A stretch of DNA of 47,500 nt from Mesostigma viride (Eukaryota; Streptophyta; Mesostigmatophyceae; Mesostigmatales; Mesostigmataceae), in the NCBI GenBank assembly GCA_009746045.1, contig RPFO01000448.1, positions 155,626 to 203,125 of the forward strand, in the 5' to 3' direction. The notes under the pieces are model-generated. The model had not been told where the DNA came from. It was given only the letters and a program-made list of their open reading frames with translations, and did not search any database. How positions within the stretch are numbered: position 1 is the first letter of the stretch; the number at the start of each line of letters is the position of its first letter. A program made the translations under genes and the position numbers. Of this stretch, positions 11,821-21,680 are shown piece by piece.

Positions 11821-12103
11821 ATCGCAGCAATGGTGCTCACCACCAGACACTCCCGGCCAGTTACTAAGGCTCTAAACACACGCCCTGATCAAGCAAGCTG
11901 TTTCCGGCCCCACCGTCTAGGTCATCTAGTCGCTCTACACGTAAGCCAGCCATAATTTCAATGCACAAGGCTATACACATTTCCATCACCATTCATATTC
12001 ATCCTTCTGAACGACTCGAACACGCGGACAAGATAACAGCAGGCTCGAGCTACCATGGTCCGGATTCTCCCGCTTAATTCTGGCGTGCGCTGGTTGTCTC
12101 CTT
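11821..12103. repeat. Dispersed 0.27-kb repeat, copy 2
   Basis: Partner of 11251-11515. It sits between recognisable RT blocks of the LINE relic and does not align with the intact LINE protein at that point, so it may be an insertion inside the relic. A few short indels separate the two copies. Confidence 0.7.
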
Positions 12104-12466
12104 GGTATCTCCCTCGCCTGGCACGCTTTACGCCAATATCGGCCCTGTGGCGCAAGCCCTTGGGCAAGATAGAGAAACAGGACCTGGTCCTCCATGTTCT
12201 TACGTACTACGGGGCCGAGACGTGGACCCTCACCACCGACCTGGCCAGAAAGCTGGACGGCGCGGTCACCAACATGCTGCAATCCATTTTCCGTGTAAGC
12301 TACGCTGCTCATGTTCGCCTAAAACCACCGGCGTACATTTTTCGCTTGTCGCCTGGCCGATTAGGCAAATTTTTACGGAACGCACGTCGCCATGGCCACC
12401 TCCGCACGAGGTGTGCGCATTGTGCACCACAATTTCACGGTCCGGGGGTACCGACGGTACCGGCGC

Positions 12467-12490
12467 GAATTTTTTGGCGCCAAAAAATTC
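12467..12490. repeat. Perfect 24-bp palindrome
   Basis: The centre is GGCGCC flanked by T6 and A6 with GAA and TTC ends, symmetrical without mismatch. It lies in the foreign 12310-12510 stretch inside the LINE relic, next to a second small palindrome (GGTACCGACGGTACC). Confidence 0.85.
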
Positions 12491-13068
12491 CGATGTGTCA
12501 TGTCCCCTTAATTAATGAGGCCGACCTGTACCTCAGCATGCCATATATCACCAGCACCAGCGGCGCCTGCAGTTAGTAGGACACTTAGCTCGCACCAACC
12601 AGGTAGACACCTCACGTGGCCCCCCGGCCCGCGGGGCTGCGCCCAGCTCAGACGGGCCGGCACCTCCTTATGTGGGCCGCGGGCCCCGCAATGCTCGACG
12701 CCGCAAGGCCCGCACCTTCAAAGAACAGCTAGTAGAGGACATGGGGGGCCTAGGCATCTCCGTGCTTCTACGCTTGGAACAAGATGATGGACATTAGGCC
12801 AAGTGGGCCCAGGTCATAGAGGACAACGAACCCCCTCCCGTGGGGAAGCGCCCGCGTTTGCAAACACGCGGGAAGCACGCCAGACAGGTCCCCTAGGGTA
12901 GAGAGCTTAGACTAGAGTTGGCTTGATGTTGTAGATAGATTAGACCGGTAGGATTGTGTGTCCCCATCCATCCATCCCGGATGATCGGGGCTAATGATGA
13001 GATGATCGGGGCTAATGCTCCGTGACTCCCCAACGGGAGCACGAGTCTAATTAATTACTTAATTAACT

Positions 13069-13321
13069 ATATCGATCATTCTCCACCATATACTTACAAA
13101 TATTACAGGTGCGTAGGGGGCATGCAGCCCCAATTTTTCAGGTCATTCTGACAAGCGCAGCTCTATAGCTATAGTTGATGGATTTCCTATACTGGTAGCC
13201 ACCTGTGACGAAGCTAAGGGAGGTTTTTTAGTGTATCTTGCCACACTAACACCCCTTTATCTGGATCCAAATTACCCCCATGCAAAAACTGGCCAAACCA
13301 CATGCTGCCATCCTCTGCACA
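13069..13321. other. Spacer between two LINE relics
   Basis: AT-rich at the left end. No coding frame or repeat is recognised. Confidence 0.5.
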
Positions 13322-13575
13322 TCTTGATAAATTTGACTCGTTCTTCCCGTTGGGCCGGAGTCATGGAGCCCGATGGATAGATGGATGCATGCAGGGTACA
13401 CGCAATCCTACATACCGGTCTATTCTAGCTCAGAGATATCTGGGTACAAAACAATCCTACTCTATATCTATTGTGCCCTAGACCCTAGGGGTCTTGCCTA
13501 GCATGGCCGCGTTTGCAAACACGTGGGCGCTTCCCCACTGGAGGGGTCGTTGTCCTCTATAACCTGAGCCCACTT
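13322..13575 (-). mobile_element. LINE 3'-end fragment, inverted relative to the 11.6-13.1 kb relic
   Basis: Read on the minus strand, AAGTGGGCTCAGGTTATAGA is followed by the GGGGAAGCGCCC, GTTTGCAAAC, TAGACCGGTA and CCATC blocks. These appear in the same order at the 3' end of the plus-strand relic (12798-13040). It is a strongly 5'-truncated copy of that subfamily; no stem-loop is visible. The upstream flank (13576-13605) is a TTAAATTATATTATAAATAT stretch, a plausible target site. Confidence 0.7.
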
Positions 13576-13679
13576 AAAATTAAATTATATTATAAATATA
13601 ACATGCCTCGGTTGCATGGGAGATCATGTAGCACATATTCCTTGCTGGATGGCCGGGTGGAGGTGGAAGAAGCCGCGTA

Positions 13680-14236
13680 ATCGAACTAACCTAACTATAA
13701 GCTATCTAGTCTAGAAATTATCCTAACTACACTCACTCAGCAAAACGCCCCTTCCTCTTTGGGGGGGGGTGGCTTGCCTACTGGGGCTGGTGTGTGAGCC
13801 TGGACAATCTTCTGCCACCTCTTCTTGTTCTGCATGGCAGTCCAAAGAAGGGAGAGGGAGTGGATGCGGTGTTCAAACTCAGAGATGGGACCACTAGGTC
13901 GGCCAGCAACAGCTGGATGTAGTTCATGGCAGGTTTACCTAGCTTCCTGGGAATGTCCTTGGGGCCAGGCCAGGTCAAGATATGCCGCCCTGGTGAACCC
14001 GCTTGGCCTTGTCCATCATCTTTATCCAAATCACGGAGAGGCCTAGGCCGGGCCCCCGTGTCCTCTTCTAGCTGCATGCGAGTCTTTGAAAGTACGTGCG
14101 GGCCTTGCGGCGTCTAGCATTGCTGGACCGGTGTCCCACGTGAGGAGGTGCATGCCTGCCATGGGCTGAGCAGCCTGAGCTGGTCGCAGCCCTGCGGAGG
14201 GGCCACGTGAGGTGTCTACTTGATTAGTGCGAGCTC
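13680..14236 (-). mobile_element. LINE relic, C-terminus and 3' UTR
   Basis: The minus strand reads ARTNQVDTSRGP and then DAARPAR, as in the 11.6-13.1 kb relic. About 13745-13900 gives LSLLWTAMQNKKRWQKIVQA then HTPAPVGKPPPP, which parallels the intact LINE C-terminus (LSVIWRQMVRKDRWQVVM). Stops and frame changes show decay. The upstream end abuts the 106-bp palindromic element. Confidence 0.65.
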
Positions 14237-14241
14237 AGTGC

Positions 14242-14347
14242 AGTTAGTCTCCATGCTCTGCTGTAGACTTAGTCCCAAAGGCAATGTGAATACAACGTAT
14301 GAATAAGCCTTTGGGACTTGGTCTACAGCTGAGCATGGAGACTAACT
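14242..14347. mobile_element. 106-bp palindromic element made of copia LTR ends, 5-bp target duplication
   Basis: The element runs AGTTAG to CTAACT and is flanked on both sides by AGTGC (14237-14241 and 14348-14352). Its first 70 bases match the outer end of the copia LTRs at 20.7 and 27.9 kb (read on the minus strand) with about 4 mismatches. Its last 41 bases match the same LTR end in the opposite orientation. The arms (about 41 bp, 3 mismatches) enclose a 24-base loop. The target duplication and termini suggest insertion by the copia integrase; it encodes nothing. Confidence 0.85.
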
Positions 14348-14352
14348 AGTGC

Positions 14353-15285
14353 ACGACCCCGGCTCGTCAAGCATAACCAGTCTTCAAGGTCTTCATTCTG
14401 ACGATCCTGACCTACGTACGGAGCCGAGACCTGGACACTGACCCAGGAGCTGCATGGAGCACCCGGACTCGACGGCAACATCACCAAGATGCTGCGCAAG
14501 GCCCTTAACATCCCCTTTGGCTTGCACGTTATGAATGAGCTAGGATTTGTACGCTGATTTGCCCTAATATTAATTAATTAATTAATAGGCACGTGACTGC
14601 GTCACGTGGGTGCCAATACAGAGTAAAGGAACCTTCAAACCTATATACACAGCAAGAATTAGGAGGGAGGGCGCCCTAGCTTCTCTCAAGCTGCCGCAAG
14701 TGGGCAGGCCACAGAGCGCTCTCTCCACAGCATGGTGCATGCCGGGGCACAACACTGTGGGTGCAATACAACCAGTGCATGCAATACCATAGGTACTGTA
14801 TAGGCTGACGCATAGCTTATGCTACAAAGGTGAGGTGGGTTCAAGACGTCGGCTAAGGCGCGAGCTGATGACCACAAGGTGCCAGAGCTAATTGAAGGTA
14901 CTATAACGCTGTGCGCTAATATCATTCATTTCAAGTGCTGTAATGCCTAAGCTATCCCATAATCGATTGCCCCCATCTAGACAACTAGCTTGGTTGCTGG
15001 GGGAGCCCGGGGGGGCTTCACAGTTTCTTGTTGACATAAAGGTCCCCGCCCCGCCATGCAGTACACTTGGGGCTTCTCGATCGGGGTTGGTCTTGCCCTA
15101 ATATGTTTCCCACATTCTTAGGCACAGGTGCCTGGGCCTAGCCGGGCACCTGGCCCGCACAGATCAGGTAGATCGACACATCATCAGCTAGACTAGCTGG
15201 CACCAAGCCTGCCCAGCCTGGATGTCAGCTCTTATGTCCTCATGCACCTGGCGCGCGTGCCCCAGGCTGCGCCCGGCAGGCCGGC
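14353..15285 (+). mobile_element. LINE fragment split by a SINE-like insertion
   Basis: 14353-14570 encodes GAETWTLTQEL, then LDGNITKMLRKALNIPFGLH. 15105-15285 continues the same LINE at the next base (CATTCTTAGGCACAGGTGCC, GCCGGGCACCTGGCCCGCAC). The 12-bp TTGCCCTAATAT occurs at both edges of the intervening DNA, so this was one copy before the 14571-15092 insertion. It is truncated at both ends and has no intact frame. Confidence 0.75.
14571..15092 (-). mobile_element. 522-bp SINE-like element with LINE-type 3' end
   Basis: It is bounded by a 12-bp direct repeat (TTGCCCTAATAT at 14559-14570 and 15093-15104) that interrupts a LINE copy. Its low end carries a TAAT/TTAA tail (14571-14587) and the perfect stem-loop CACGTGACTGCGTCACGTG (14590-14608), the same 3' terminus as the LINEs here. 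The rest is unrelated to the LINE and has no coding frame. Length, target duplication and borrowed 3' end suggest a non-autonomous element moved by the LINE machinery. No Pol III promoter box was found in the correct orientation. Confidence 0.65.
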
Positions 15286-15548
15286 CTAGAAATTTTCTGG
15301 CCTGCCCCCGGGAACGGTTACCGGGGCAGTTGCCCCAGTTTCCGGCCGGTGTCCGGGGCGATAACCGTGCTGGGGCGCGGCGACCGGGTCGGCGACCAAA
15401 CTGTGCCGGCCGACTGCCGGGCCCAGCCCGGCGCCGGGCCGGCATCCGGGGGGGCAACCATGCTGGGGCCTGGGAGCGACCGGCCTTGTAACTGTTCCGG
15501 CCCGGCCTACCGGGGCGGCGGCCGTGCCGGCAGGTCACGGCAGGGCGG
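15286..15548. other. GC-rich CCGG-dense stretch
   Basis: Very rich in CCGGCC/GGCCGG-type words. Open frames on both strands (15222-15491 plus, 15188-15538 minus) are low-complexity Arg/Pro/Gly/Ala and are composition artefacts. It sits between a LINE fragment and the TTAA-flanked element. Confidence 0.5.
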
Positions 15549-15552
15549 TTAA

Positions 15553-16896
15553 CCCATACCCCGTGCAGCCATTTTTGACACTTTCAGACCCCTAAATTTG
15601 CCAAAAATCATAACTCATAGACCACAACTCCAAATACCCTCAACCCAGGTGCCAAGAATATCTACACTTCAAGGGCTTTCAGAATCTCTAATAATATCAT
15701 GGTTCCAATGAGTGGTTTGCAAGATATTCACAGTCAAAGTTGGACAAAAGGCGAACTTTTTCGAGCAAAAAAAAGTTGACCCCCCCCTAACTTCCCAGGG
15801 AGGGTCGGGAACCTCAATACCAACATTGGGCAACTTAGTTGGATAGTCCAATGGTGGTTTCCTTGGGTCAGACCGCACGGATAGCCCATCGGACCTATAT
15901 AATATGCTCACTTACGTGTGTGGGTTACGCGCGCGTAAGCAGCCATTTATGCCAGGCAATGTGTTTATGCATTATAAACAGCCACAATAGACTTCCAAAG
16001 GTGCTGGGATACAAAGAAGTTGCTAAACCTGCACTGACAGGATGGTATCCCCCAAAGAAACACCATAAACTGAGCAGATATGGGGCTAATGCCGCTCATA
16101 CAGCAGGCATTGAAACCTGCTGCAAGTGGCATGGTATACTACTCAAACAAAGATGTGTAAACGACAGATTCCCGTGCAGACGACATGCAAAAACGTTGCC
16201 GAACCTGGCTTGATGACGACCTTACCGGATTCCGCGGGCAGGCACCCTCATATCTCACACATACTAATGCTCTACAGGCGTAGGCCGCCATAGCCGCATC
16301 ATGCATGCATCCGCCATGATGACTACGCCGATATTCCGTGCACAAATGACCAGTAAACGCGTCCGCAATCCCAGCAAACGCTGCAGCGGATGTCCCGTAC
16401 CAAACCTGGATGCTCGGGCTGGCGCAGACTGCCCGGCCATAAGGAGAAAATCGAAATATAGTAAGCTACCACTCATCCGTCACTAGCAACCAAGAAGGCA
16501 GTATTTTCCTACCTGTATTTTCCCAATCCTAAAGATCTGGCCATGCCTGACCGAAGAAAAACACGCACCGTCATTCTGAGCAACATTCTGAACCGTTTCA
16601 TGCCGCGAGGCGCAAAATTTCCATGATAACGGCACGTTGACAGCCATATCTCGCTACGCGCGCGCGCGAGTGAAAATTTCCCGCCAAAGTCACGTGATAC
16701 TTTCTCAATGCACGTTGTAATTACCAGGCTATGGCGTATATACCCCCCAAACCTATGCATCACCTTCGTCCGTAAGTGTTCCCAGACCCACCGGACCACT
16801 GACATCCGTACCGGGTGGCGCGGCGCTCGCGTAAGATTTTGCCACGTGGCGGGGGGTGCAAGTGTATCCAAATGGATACACTTCACGGGGTATGGG
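15553..16896. mobile_element. piggyBac-type TTAA element, 1344 bp, apparently non-autonomous
   Basis: Perfect 13-bp terminal inverted repeats CCCATACCCCGTG (15553-15565) and CACGGGGTATGGG (16884-16896) are each flanked by TTAA (15549-15552 and 16897-16900). TTAA duplication with termini starting CCC is the signature of piggyBac transposons. Just inside the right end is a subterminal palindrome, AAGTGTATCC-AAAT-GGATACACTT (16860-16883). Inner frames (plus 15839-16213, minus 16509-16886) show no piggyBac transposase motif that I recognise, so the copy is probably non-autonomous or badly decayed. Confidence 0.6.
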
Positions 16897-16900
16897 TTAA

Positions 16901-18326
16901 CCGTGTCCGGACACGATTGCAGAACGCCAGCAGAAGATCCCTCACCGCTGGGTCAGGGGTCTTCAGCAGCTTAGCAGAAAGGTGGTCGGCACCGACGGTC
17001 GCGTGACCGACCGCCGCATCGTACCGCAGGCGAGCAAGGGCGCCGTCCAATTCCTTCAAAGTGAAGGGGTGGACGACGTCGTTGGTGGCAAGGCAGCCCT
17101 CCTGCAAGGCGGGGACTTGGTAGCTAGTCCGCGGCCGAGATCGAGGGCCGGGCGCCGACGGCGGCGGGGGTCCGGCAACCCCAAGACGGGCGTCCGTCTC
17201 GGGGTGAAGCGGCGGGGGGGGGGGGGCGCGAGCCCCACCTGTCAAGGAAACATTGTGGGCCAACCATGCAGCGGTCAAGGCTGACCAGCGCCGTGCCGTT
17301 CCCCGTGTGCTCCACCGGGGTGCGCTGCCGCCGGCCGCCGAGCCGGTCGAGGTGGTACCACATGTCCTTGCCCTGGTTGCGAGCTTGGCAGGCCTTGGCA
17401 TCTGCGATGCACTGGGCCGCCTCCGCATCCTGAGCGTGCTCGTAGGCCTCCACGAGGGCAGCCTTGAGCACCGGTTTCTGCAGCGGGTCCCGGTTACGCT
17501 TGAGGCGGTGCCGGGCGGCCAAGACCTTGGGGTCCTGGCGGTAGAGCGGGCCGGGGCGGCGGCGGGGCATGACCGGCAGGTGCCGGGCTGCCAGCAACGG
17601 GGCACGGGCCGCAAAGCCCGCAAAAATGGCGGCGTTGGGGGCACCCTTGTCCAGCTCGTCGACGTCCGCCCGGGCGTCCAGGGCCAACAGGTACTCCAGT
17701 CGGCACCGGTTCCGCTCGTGCTCGGCGTCCGTCCAGTCCTCAGGATCTCTTCGGACCGGGCGTAGAGCAGACCAGTCAGGGCGGGCCACTGGGGCGCGGC
17801 GCGCGGGGACATGGAACCGGAGCCGAATGGTCGTGCGCACCAACCGGTGGTCAGAGCACACCGTGGGCGTGTCAGACACTCGGGTGTCCAGAACCGAAGT
17901 GCACCTGGGCTGCCGTACCACCACGTAGTCCAGACAGGCCTGACGGCCGTTAGGCCCCGAAAAGTGACCAATTAAGTCCTGTGAGCTAGGGACGTTGGAA
18001 GTGGCAGTTGACAGCAACCATCCCGCTATCCCGCAAAAAGGCAGAAAACAGGGGAGTGTTGTCGTTAGCAACCGTGCTGGCAGGCGCAAAGCGACCATGC
18101 CAGCAGCGCCCACGGGGAGCGTGGCGTTGGCGTCGAGCAGCATAACCAAAAAATTTGCGTCCCGGGTGTCCCCCTCAAGGCTATGCAAGTCCGTGAAGAA
18201 CTTCTGGCGTTCCAACTCAGGTAGACCACTATGGGGTGCGTAGCCCACCCCGACCGTGAGGTGGTGTTTAGACCGCCCGGCCTCGACTGAGGTGAAATGG
18301 GCCACCATAAGGTGGGGGGTTAGAAA
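16901..18326 (-). CDS. LINE-A ORF2, middle part: endonuclease C-terminal half and RT N-terminus
   Basis: The frame from 18308 reads MVAHFTSVEAG, VGYAPHSGLPELERQKFF, LLDANATLPVG and TVCSDHRLVRT. The D-x-N and SDH motifs are catalytic signatures of the exonuclease-endonuclease-phosphatase (APE-like) fold that nicks target DNA. At a G13 run (17214-17226) the frame shifts; the continuing frame gives FTLKELDGALARLRYDAAVG and SAKLLKTPDPAVRDLLLAF, typical of the start of LINE RT. It stops where the TTAA-flanked element begins. The shift could be a homopolymer error or decay. Confidence 0.75.
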
Positions 18327-18439
18327 CTTTCCGGGTAAATGGGTATTTTTTATTAATTAACCAATAGGAATATCGTTAGGTTAAGAGGTACCACATATCG
18401 ACCATCTGGTTACCAACTGTAAGTAGTGTGATAGGTGAA

Positions 18440-20300
18440 AGGTTTATATTAGAAAGGATCGAGCAGTATGTGGCCAGGGGAGCCAACAAGTGACACGCGT
18501 AAGGTCACCGTGAGGAATGCAAGTAAACACCCTGTTGCGTCCCAGGAGAGCATGGAAAAGCTCTAAGGGGTGAGGCCTGTCATTGTTGGGCCCAGGGTCC
18601 CACACGGCCTTGTATTTTTCTTGCGCCAATAGCCAAGCGCGACGCATTGCTGAGTTCCAGAGGAAGATAAACCGCCTCACCACGGCTGCTTTGGTGTACT
18701 CGTGCCGCACTTTGAAAACCGTCTCGTTCCGGATATAGTCCAGATCGCATATAGCATATCAGTGCGTAGCCGATACCCAGGCCAGTTGACTGTCGGACAA
18801 CTCTTCCCCTGCATGGGGTCCCCACAATACCAAATATGATACAGCGCACTGATAGCGCTAATGTGGAATGTGGTAGCGCGGTCCATGCGGACCATACGTT
18901 AACCATTGTCACGCCCCGCTCACTTGGCAGTAGAGAAAGCGGTGCTCAATTGTTTCCGAGGGGAAGGTGCACAGGCATGTCGCATCGTGGTGAAACCGAC
19001 TGTTGAGGGTCGCGTTTACCCCGATTGCCCTGCATGTGCAACAAAAGATCTATGTTGAATGTCGGTCGCTCTGCGGTCCACCAAAGGGTGATCGACCGCC
19101 AGGGTGATATAAGTTTGATCCAAGTACTGTAACCAGGCCATTGAAAGCCCCATCGGGGGCGGGCCGGGCGGCCAGGGTGGAGCTTATGGTTCTCGTGCAG
19201 TAATATGTCATAATCCCATTCTGCCGTGTACTCGTAAAGACATTTGCTGATCCTAGACATCCCCTTAATTGTTCAGGGTCCAGCCAAATTCCAGGGGGTC
19301 CAATGGTAAAGTATCCAACCTCGTATTGCCTACATGTAGCCAAGTGATGGCCTCCGCCGGGGTCGTGGGGTCCGGCTGGAACATGCAGGACCTTGAGATT
19401 AACCACGGGACCATCCGGATACGGTGACATTGGTGGGCTGGAAGACATACACATAATGTCGCCAACTGATTGAGGCAACCATTGTGGCCTGGAAGGATGT
19501 CGGCCACTTGGACTTGCATTCCCGCCGGAGGTAACACTCCCCGGACCAGACCTATGCATGTGGGTGTGATCCCGCCTGGGTAAAAACTGATCCAATCACC
19601 CGGTTGGAGGGCCTTGCGTGGGGCCATCATCAGAGCATGCCATGTAGCTGGGATGGCCTGGATGAGGGTGTTCCAAGCGTTTAGCGATGGCATGTTTTGC
19701 ACCCAAGCATTAACTTCAGTATATGCCAGTACTGACCCGGCGATATCTGTTCCCCTGCCAGACGTAGAGATCAAGCACTCTCAGAATAGGGGATGATGCG
19801 CACAGGAAGCCAGCATATAAGGGTTGTGCCCATGTAACGTGCCCAAGGGCTTGCGCGCATTGTCCACAATCAAATGATTGAAATAAAGGATCTCGGTCGT
19901 GCAACCTCCTCACGAGTAGTGGGAAAAACGAGGCGCCCAGGTTTGAGCTTGTTATAACCTAACCATAGGCGCGACCAGTACCATGGGAGCCCCTTAAGTA
20001 TGATATCAGTGTACAGCCAAGTACTCCAGCGCCGTCAAGGTGCCATGATGTGCCATTAGCATGGGTGTAAATAGCTGACAGGGACTCTCTTGCCAACATA
20101 TGCAGCCAGGGTGCGTATTCACTTCCATGTACACGCTGATCACCTGTTTGGCATACATCGACCACAATCGCCATTGTATGTTGTGTAGCCCTAGACCACC
20201 GTGCAACCATGACATTAAGGACATATCCCGGCTGATCCAGCCATGTACCGTGTGAGATATCAAACTTGGCCAAGTGCAGATTTGTGACTGTTTATAAGGA
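18440..20300 (-). pseudogene. LINE-B RT C-terminal region and zf-RVT zinc finger (broken)
   Basis: The minus strand reads MSLMSWLHGGLGLHNIQWRL, the conserved GGLGLxN block after the RT thumb. Further on a frame gives ATCLCTFPSETIEHRFLYC, the C-x-C...H-x4-C zf-RVT finger of L1-like elements. The tail is AVVRRFIFLWNSAMRRAWLL. The frame changes several times between these blocks, so no full-length protein can be made from this copy as written. Confidence 0.7.
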
Positions 20301-20305
20301 TGTAC

Positions 20306-20776
20306 AGTTAGAATACGAATGACCGACTTGGTACAACACGGAGTGCTGAGAGCAATGAATTGCTTGGTTCATTAGAAAATAGGTTTACCCTTTATCAACG
20401 TTCCTCTCACTGGCTGCGCCGCCAGTGACCGTTGGGTGCAGACCGTTGGCCCGAGGCCGCACGATGACAGGTAGCAGTCTAGTCACTGCATCGTGCGATC
20501 ACAGATCAATGCACGCTGCAGTACGGTCCCTATCTAGGATACTCTAGTACCGTCCAATGACAGGACACTACGTATACTGGGTACTGACATCTGTCACGTA
20601 CCTCAGTACCCAAAGTACCTATCTAGGGAAACGTATGCGACTCGACTAGCATTCCTATCTGCATAGCCCACGTGGTATTTATATTCACATACCAACGTAG
20701 GTTTACAAGGCTTATTCATACGTTGTATTCACAATGCCTTTGAGACTTAGTCTACAGCAAAGCATGGAGACTAACT
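20306..20776 (-). repeat. copia 3' LTR
   Basis: Left copy on the plus strand, 3' LTR in element orientation. It lacks 14 bp present in the other LTR near its AGTTAG-side end. The outer 70 bases also seed the 106-bp palindrome at 14242. Confidence 0.93.
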
Positions 20777-21130
20777 CCAGTATTGTTTTATTATTTATTT
20801 CTTAATGCAGGTCTGCACCCCCAACATTATTGTTATTGTTTTTAAGTTGATTAGGGGTACAAAAGAGACATGGCTGGTTGAGCCAGGTTGGTTACAGCTG
20901 GCTGTTCTGGCCAGGTGTTATATTGCACATTAAATAAGGTGTACACAGCTGGCTGGTTTGGCCAGTTACTGAAGCACACATTAAGTAAATGGATACAAAG
21001 CTTGTGTCCTCAAGCTGCAAATGGATACAAATCTGACCTAGCCAGCACTCACACCCCACAACGAATGTGTTGAATTTTATGGCGCCCAGCAGCTATCGCT
21101 GTGGTAAGGGGGTGTGGTGGTTGTGTACTG
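20777..21130. other. copia 3' untranslated region
   Basis: Between the RNase H frame and the 3' LTR. It holds an imperfect repeat around CAGCTGGCTGxTxTGGCCAG (about 20895-20965) and no coding frame. I saw no obvious polypurine tract against the LTR. Confidence 0.5.
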
Positions 21131-21680
21131 TGCTATGGCCAGTCATTTATTCAAACACTGACTCTGATATCATAGGGGTTCATGTTCTGAAAGAGGAGCT
21201 GGTACTGTTGGCCAGCAGCATCCCGCAGCTTCGTTAGAGCGTCTGCTGGGTTTCCTCATCATCCACATGAGTCCAGCTGGAAAAGTAGGTGCCTCCTGTT
21301 TGAGGATCACCCAATCCAGGTCAGTGTGGACAGCAGCAGAAACAGATTTCTTGGTTAGAAAACTGATCACAGATAGCTGTCAGTATAGAGATGTGAGATG
21401 ACATTGCATGTGCTGCCTGCCTGGGTTTGTAGCCAGGTGAGCATGTGCTGCAGGGAACGAGCATGCAATGCAGCAGACACCACAGCACGACATTCAGCTG
21501 AGTTGCTGCTGCCAGGTTTTCTGCGGTGTAGCCTGCTGTACCAGGAAGTGAGGGACATGTAATCTGACCTGTTGGTGAGAAAAAACAGCCCTGATTCCCG
21601 TGCCCCCATCTGATTGATTGTTCTGCTCTCCATGGAGCTGTCCATGACACTGTGGATGTGGATGTCTTCCATCAGATTCA
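21131..21680 (-). CDS. copia RNase H domain (frames interrupted)
   Basis: From 21672 the minus frame reads MEDIHIHSVMDSSMESRTIN, then NRSDYMSLTSWYSRLHRRKP, NSAECRAVVSAALHARSLQH and YTDSYL, the order of D, E and D positions in copia RNase H. A further frame continues SVSAAVHTDLDWVILKQEA, and a third ends in QQYQLLFQNMNP. RNase H removes the RNA template strand during cDNA synthesis. It is separated from RT by a frame change at a seven-base G/C run (21696-21702), so it may be in frame in the real genome. Confidence 0.7.

Larger units (their letters stand above)
11618..13068 (+). mobile_element. Diverged LINE relic, RT C-terminal half to 3' end
   Basis: Plus-strand translation includes LAIEARAVGLEVSKKTEALA, GAETWTLTTDLARKLDGAVT and LVGHLARTNQVDTS, each aligning with the younger LINE copies at 32.8-34.5 kb in the same order. 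It then continues to a K/R-rich tail (GRGPRNARRRKARTFKEQL). The frame is broken by indels, by a TAG at about 12796 and by two unrelated stretches (11821-12103 and 12310-12510). The 3' end has a degenerate TTAA tail (about 13048-13068). It is a different subfamily from the younger copies. Confidence 0.75.

Noticed and set aside
14838-14852. Pol III B-box-like GGTTCAAGAC in the SINE-like element
   Set aside because: It is on the plus strand, while the element's 3' end and tail put its transcript on the minus strand.
15188-15538. Arg/Pro/Gly-rich frames in the GC-rich stretch
   Set aside because: Low complexity, open on both strands, and explained by CCGG-rich base composition.
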